A DNA stretch of 64,000 nucleotides. Origin: Zygnema circumcarinatum. Lineage: Eukaryota > Streptophyta > Zygnematophyceae > Zygnematales > Zygnemataceae. Below the pieces are notes generated by a model that saw nothing but the letters and a program-made list of their open reading frames with translations, did no database searches and was not told the DNA's origin. Each line of letters starts with the position of its first letter. The first letter of the stretch is position 1. Positions 56,801 through 64,000 of the stretch are shown in pieces. The translations under genes and the position numbers were made by a program. The stretch covers positions 883,724-947,723 of the forward strand of contig CM074805.1 of NCBI GenBank assembly GCA_037447605.1, written 5' to 3'.

Positions 56801-59800
56801 AAGAAGGGAGGCAGATGGACAGGTCATGCAGCTCAAAACAGAACTCGCTGTTGCTCAGGAAATATCGAAAGGAGCTGCTCAGAACTATCAGGAAGCATAT
56901 GCTAACTTCCTGGCAGAGGGGAAAAAAGTGTTTGATTTGCAAACAAAGATGGGTGAGCTGAGCTCTGAACTTGCCGCAAATAAGGAGCGCCTTTTCGCCG
57001 CTGTGCAAGCAGCCGAAGTAGCGAACGCGAGTCTGGTAGAGGCACAGTCAGGGACGATTGCAGCGCAGGGAAAATACCAAGTGATGGTTGAGAAATGCGT
57101 TCAAGCAGAGGCTGCTGCAACTCATCTTCGCACTGAATTGGGCCTTGCTCGAGAAACAGCGAAGCAGGAGGCTATGAAGGCGGCAAAAGCACAGTCTGAG
57201 CTTTTGGAGCTGACGAGAGAGCTCGGCGTTGCAGAGGAGAGGGCGAGGGAGGCGGGATTGAGAGCGTCACAAACTGCAGTAAGCTTCTCCATTTCCTGTT
57301 GAATGCTGCACGTGGTAAATAAAGGTCATGAAAATTAAGTCATGCCATCACCCAAGGCCGCGTCGTAACTCTTGTTACAACGCGGAGAATCTTCCTTTAG
57401 GCTTCACTGTGTGCCAGCAGCTGCCTCTTGTACTTCGAAGATGCACCTTTGTGACTGATGTTATCCACTTTTTAAAGACGTTAGCAGAGGATTCCCATTT
57501 GTGGGGTTTTTTCTGAGGTTTTTGGCGTGCATCTAAGTCTATATCCAAAGGCGTATGTTTCACCATATAGAAATATCTCTACACTTTCCGATGATATCTT
57601 CTGGCCGCCCATCTAAGCAAGTAGGTGAAAGAATTGTACCTTCATCAGTAACCAACTTCAAGCAAGTGAACAGCCAACTCCAATTTCTGTGTGGCAGGTT
57701 GAGAGAGACGCCTTTCGTGAGGCTGCCTTTTCTGGGCATTTAACAGACGACCATGTGAGACAGATTATTTCTCATGTTCGGACGAGGGGGGCCTCCTCCA
57801 TCACCAGCTTCCGCGATGACATCTCCTCCCGCTCATCCTTTGTTGGCTCCTCATTGGATGAAGATGAGTTTGCGCAATTGGAGGGAAAAAGTGCGCAGAG
57901 ATGGAGTGCTGCCACCTGCATTCAGACTTGGTGGCGCATGTGGAGGATGAGACGAGAATTTGCAAGGCAGAAGGAGGCAGCAATTCTGATTCAGGTGAGA
58001 GGAGAGGGAGGAGGAGAGGATTAGATCTCATATGATACTTGAGCATGCTTGTGTGAGACGAGGTGTGAAGGAATCAATTACCTGCAGTACAACTATACGG
58101 CTCGGGAGATATTGTGGCTTCGTAGTCAGCACGTGATGCTTGTATGGAAGAACATTGATATGATTTATCTGCCTTCTTCAAACTTTTCTAAAAATGAGCT
58201 TTATTTTCCATCGAGGTCAATCGCAGTTTACCGGACCACCAATGGACAGTGTCCATTCATTGCCTTAGTTATCGTGTAACTTTTGAATTGAGTGGAGTGC
58301 ATGGGGTCAGCAATTTGACGTTAATGTATTTGTTAGCATCTACGCAATGCATGCTTGATGATTCAGTTTTCAGTCTCCATGTCACTGATTAACATGGCTT
58401 TTATGTGGAGTTACTTAAAAAGTCTGAGAATTAGGAGTGAGTGGTGCAGGGGACACTTTTGCATACGAGAAAAGTTGTCTTATACAGATTTTCGTCTGGT
58501 TTGGTTGTTGTTTTTATTAGGGCCCTTTGTCCTGTAAGTGCAGCCGTGTTTTCTGAAGCGTATTTGACTAACGGCAGCAACTCTGATGTGACGTACTTTC
58601 AGGTCCGCTGGCGATCCTATCTGGTGAAGCGAAAAAAATTGAAAGGAGTGCGAGGGGCAGTAGGAAAGAGCAATCTCTCCGCCTCTGAAACGTCTGCTAA
58701 TGCGGAGAGTAAACTGGGGAAGCCAAGCCCTATTGTCAGTTGGGGTTTTCTTGCATTGGACTCTCCGGGGAAGAGTGGTCAACGATTTGGTTTGTGGAAG
58801 GAAGCAGTGGAGGAGAAAACCTTAGCCATGAAAGAGCAGTTCATGGAGGAGAGTGGTAGCGAACGACCAGCTGCAGAAAGTAATGGATTTGTTGAGGGCC
58901 ACCTTGAAGGTTCAGAATATGGAGCAGGTTTGGAGGCAAGGGACGAGTTTGGTAACTTCGATGACGAGGATGATGACATGGACAATGTTCCTGACAGCGG
59001 ACTCCTCTCTGTGGATTACGATTACGAGGAGGATGAAGATGATACGCTCGACAGTGAAGGGCATAAGTCTGACGGAGTGGATGTTAGAGACCATCGGTCT
59101 CCCAGCTCGGTCCTTGAATCAAGGTCTTCCTATTCTCACGTTTCATTGTCAGATTCTGCCAACTCGTCATCCTTTGCGGACGAGATAGGAGAGCAGTCGG
59201 TCTCTCCCAGAGAGTCCTCTCTCCTACAGTCACGCAGTACACCTGCAATGGCTCCTGTATCGGAAGATGAGGAGTTGGAGGATAGCAGAGATCGGCCTCC
59301 AAAGTTGAAGGGAAGTAGAAGTGTGGGTGGTGTGTTTCGCCTGCGTGTGAAGCAGAATCGGCCCACCGTAGTTGTACCAACCCAAGAAGGATATTCCGAT
59401 CCACTTCTTGCTGGACAGAGACGCTTTACAAGCTCGAATCGAAATCCTGCAAAGTCTCCGCAGAGGCCATTCTTGTCCTACAAAAAGTCATCATCCAAAC
59501 AGGCTGCCCCACCTGCCCCATCTCCTGCGGCTGCCCCCTCAGACCCCCCCCCGGATAACTCAACCTCAACCTCTCCCCATAGGTTTCGGCAGGTGTCTCC
59601 TTCAAGAAGACACATGCGAAGTGTGTCATATGAGAAGGGGAGATTTTGGGGGGAGAGCAGGACTGCCACACTGGGCTTGAGCTTGGGCTCTCCTATTGGA
59701 CATGAGGCTTCAAGGGTTTGGGGTTCATCTGCTCTCGGCCTCCATGGCAGCAATCAGCGTGCTCCTGCAACGCCCGCTGCTTCCCCGGTAAGGGGTGATG

Positions 59801-59931
59801 GGCTACGCTATTTGACAAGTGATGCAGAGTACAAGTCAGCAGTGGCACGTGAGAAGCTTGCGTGGGAGCCCTACGTGTTCAATAGGGGCAATTTCTCATC
59901 GCTAAGAAGAAGCAAATCTACCCCAGCATGA
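50897..59931 (+). CDS. Kinesin-4 family motor with long coiled coil and C-terminal IQ motifs
   Basis: Twelve exons: 50897-51058, 52027-52179, 52391-52546, 52896-53173, 53539-53711, 53887-54011, 54319-54355, 54800-54891, 55078-55209, 55611-57278, 57698-57994 and 58603-59931; total 4602 bp, 1533 residues. The motor is at the N-terminus: [32 protein letters not shown]-loop [12 protein letters not shown] (about 104-115), [39 protein letters not shown], and the neck-side KYANRARNI. This is closest to KIF4/FRA1-type kinesin-4, plus-end motors acting in cell-wall deposition or phragmoplasts in plants. Exon 10 alone encodes 556 residues of Ala/Glu/Gln-rich coiled coil. Two IQ-like segments follow ([15 protein letters not shown], and [13 protein letters not shown] across the exon 11-12 junction), then an acidic and a Ser/Pro-rich tail. 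Plant kinesin-4 proteins are usually 1000-1300 residues; IQ motifs are not typical of them. Confidence 0.92.
51143..51259 (+). repeat. Three 39-bp tandem repeats in kinesin intron 1, in frame with exon 1
   Basis: Units 51143-51181, 51182-51220 and 51221-51259 differ at one base. Each ends AAGCCGCAG and the next begins G/ATTGTAG, so each boundary resembles the exon 1 donor GAGCCGCAG/GTGAGC. Reading on from exon 1 without splicing stays open to 51337 and gives three copies of [13 protein letters not shown]. Confidence 0.9.
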
Positions 59932-61784
59932 TCATCGCTAGTGGCATGATGATGTCATAGCCGCCTCGCCTGTGGCTGTGCTTGGACGAGGAAAGTGATG
60001 GGCTGCATTTGGGGTTCGGGTGTGAAGCACAGGTGCGGAAAAGAAGAGAAGGGGATGGGGAGGTTGAAGGTGCGGAGGAGGAGAACTCACCCTCTGCGCG
60101 TACGGACGTGAATGCTGTGGTGGAATGAGTTACTCGGGAAGGGGACCCTTCTCTAAGGAGGGACTTCCCGGGGACGTGACTTTCACAGCAGATAGTGCTG
60201 TTCGTTTTTCCTCGTGGTTCCGCTGTTCGTGTTCCTCTGGCGGAGAAGCAAAGGAGCATCCGAGGATAATTCTTGCACGCGTTGGCACGCACAATGTGGG
60301 CTCACACGAGGCATCGCCTGCTGAAGACCACGGCTCGACACCAGCATTTTTGTAGGTGGAGAGAGGGCACCTCTAAACAGCAGCTGAGAGCTGCTGCAAT
60401 TATACTAGTTCATACAGTCTGCTGTATTTATTGAATTTTGAATAATCCCCTTGTTATAGTTACTGAGGACAAACTTATGGACTTCGAACTTGTAGATATC
60501 ATTCAATTTCGTAACCGGTTGATTGGGTCTCTTATTTCTGAAGAAACGTGTAGATACGTGAAACTGGTCAGACGATTGACAGGTGTAACCAGCGGCATAT
60601 GGTGGGAGTCAGTTCGGCTCACTTGGAAACGAGTTGAAGGGTCGGAGCAAGTCATGCATATGGCATCGTAACAATTCCTCTCCTGTGGGTGATCTCTACA
60701 TTCTGGCTCCAATTCATCGGTCTTAATGCAAAGTTTCTGTACCATGGTCATGCCCTATTGCGTGACGTGGTCATTTGTACGCTGTTTAATCTCTATTTTA
60801 GCCGTTGTCCATGAGAAGATCGCTCAAAAACCAACTGAACCATGAACAAATGACATAGTGCACGCACGAGTAATTGTTTTTTTTCTCACTATTTTATTTC
60901 AAAAAAGACCAAAACTCAAAAAGGGTAGTGTTCAGAAAAGAGGCGTGTAACATAATTACAAACGACACATTCTCACACCTCCCCCTCCTTCCTCGCTTCC
61001 TCTCTGAGAGGGTCAGAGTAGTTCCTCTGGCAGAGCGACTGCCATGCCATGCCATGCCATGCCATGCCATGAGCCTGCCATCCATGCCCATCAAAACTGC
61101 TCCTCACCTCCCCCATCGATTACTTGCAACCGACGCCTCCTCTTGGAGCAAACAGCTTTTCCTGGTCCCCCTCTCTGCCGCCCCATTGGCTCCTCTCCCA
61201 CCTACCGCTGGCCGGTTTTTCTCGGTTTTCCTCCAAAAACTCGCCGTTGATTCGAAACTCAAAAAGAGGGTACAGCGCCCCCCCCCCCCGTCGGAAAAAA
61301 ATCCAATAATTCAGAGCAGCTTTTTTGTCGGATAGTGCCGCCCGCCCTTCCGCGACGCTTCCGCCACCGTCCGATCGCGCGTCGCCAGATCCTTCGCGAT
61401 CGCGTGCGTCGTCGCAGAGCGTCGCATATAGTCGCACGTCGCATGGCGTCGCCAGGCCCTGCTCCCCGGACAGGCGGGGCAGTAACCGATTGCGTCCGAA
61501 AGTGGCCTTCGGCTTTCCTCTCTGCCCTTCCCCCTCCCAGTCCCTCTCCCTCTCTCCATCTCCCTCTCTGCCTCCCTCTTCGCTCTCTACTGGCTCTGTC
61601 CTCGGCTACTTGAGCGTCCCAGGATTTTCTTCTGTGGGAAGAAAGAAGAAGCGTTTTCTGAACCAGCTCCTCTGTATTCGAAGCTTGCATAGGAAGGAGA
61701 GAGTAGGTGAAGAGGTTGTTGTTAAAGTTGCCGGCGCCGGTTGGAGTGTTGCACCAAGAGGAAGGGTGCAAGAAGCCGGGCAGC
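59932..61784. other. Intergenic region between kinesin and Rab1 genes
   Basis: No supported exon. CATGC/CCATG units at 61041-61070 match the edges of the satellite at 18621-19675. 61200-61780 is GC-rich with C/T runs and is the likely promoter and 5' untranslated region of the Rab gene. Confidence 0.45.
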
Positions 61785-63976
<2,192 letters not shown>

Positions 63977-64000
63977 GAATATTGTCTTCGCTGCTCCGCT
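63977..64000 (+). other. 3' sequence after the Rab1 stop codon
   Basis: 24 bp of probable 3' untranslated region up to the window edge. Confidence 0.6.

Overview
The window looks like a draft nuclear scaffold from a streptophyte, most likely a streptophyte alga or an early-diverging land plant. It has intron-rich genes with GT-AG splice sites, a receptor-like cytoplasmic kinase of the plant PBS1/PBL class, plant-type families of unknown function, telo-box motifs (AAACCCTA) near gene starts, and many GC-rich micro- and minisatellites. A run of 10 N at 4074-4083 marks an assembly gap. I cannot name the species. All exon models below were read by eye from homology, splice signals and frame arithmetic; no search was run.

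Layout. 1-1762 (-): the 5' part of a CWF19-like splicing-factor gene running off the left edge. 3574-3892 (-): terminal exons of an unrecognised gene. 4971-9718 (-): an intron-rich gene for a Crypton-type tyrosine recombinase (Ndc10-like core, H-x-x-R/W/Y catalytic signature, GCR1_C-like tail), with a duplicated first exon embedded in arrays of a 7-bp repeat. 10610-14100 and 15231-18195 (+): a tandem pair of paralogues of a plant family of unknown function (probably DUF7903), with identical exon phases. 18621-19675: about 1 kb of pentanucleotide satellite. 20576-24770 (+): an RLCK-VII-like kinase with a long Ser/Arg-rich tail. 26628-27266 (-): a four-helix membrane protein. 28728-32122 (-): a plant alpha/beta-hydrolase (lipase-like). 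33887-37399 (-): a SET-domain methyltransferase of the SETD3/Rubisco-LSMT class. 38266-40212 (+): an intronless plant protein with a DUF3820-like domain. 41627-46275 (-): a P58IPK/DNAJC3 ER co-chaperone. 50897-59931 (+): a long kinesin-4 with IQ motifs. 61785-63976 (+): a complete Rab1/RABD GTPase.

Most genes are ordinary eukaryotic housekeeping or signalling genes (splicing, ER folding, ER-Golgi traffic, microtubule motor, kinase signalling) and do not form a cluster with one shared function. The summed exon lengths of nine multi-exon or single-exon models are exact multiples of three and end in a stop, which supports the structures given.

Most worth a second look: the intact Crypton-like gene with duplicated first exons and 7-bp arrays; a probable AT-AC (U12-type) intron in the CWF19-like gene; an ACGTGGC motif that recurs, sometimes in dense clusters, in nearly every intergenic region; in-frame 39-bp tandem repeats just past the first kinesin splice site; and a perfect 17-bp hairpin in an intergenic region.
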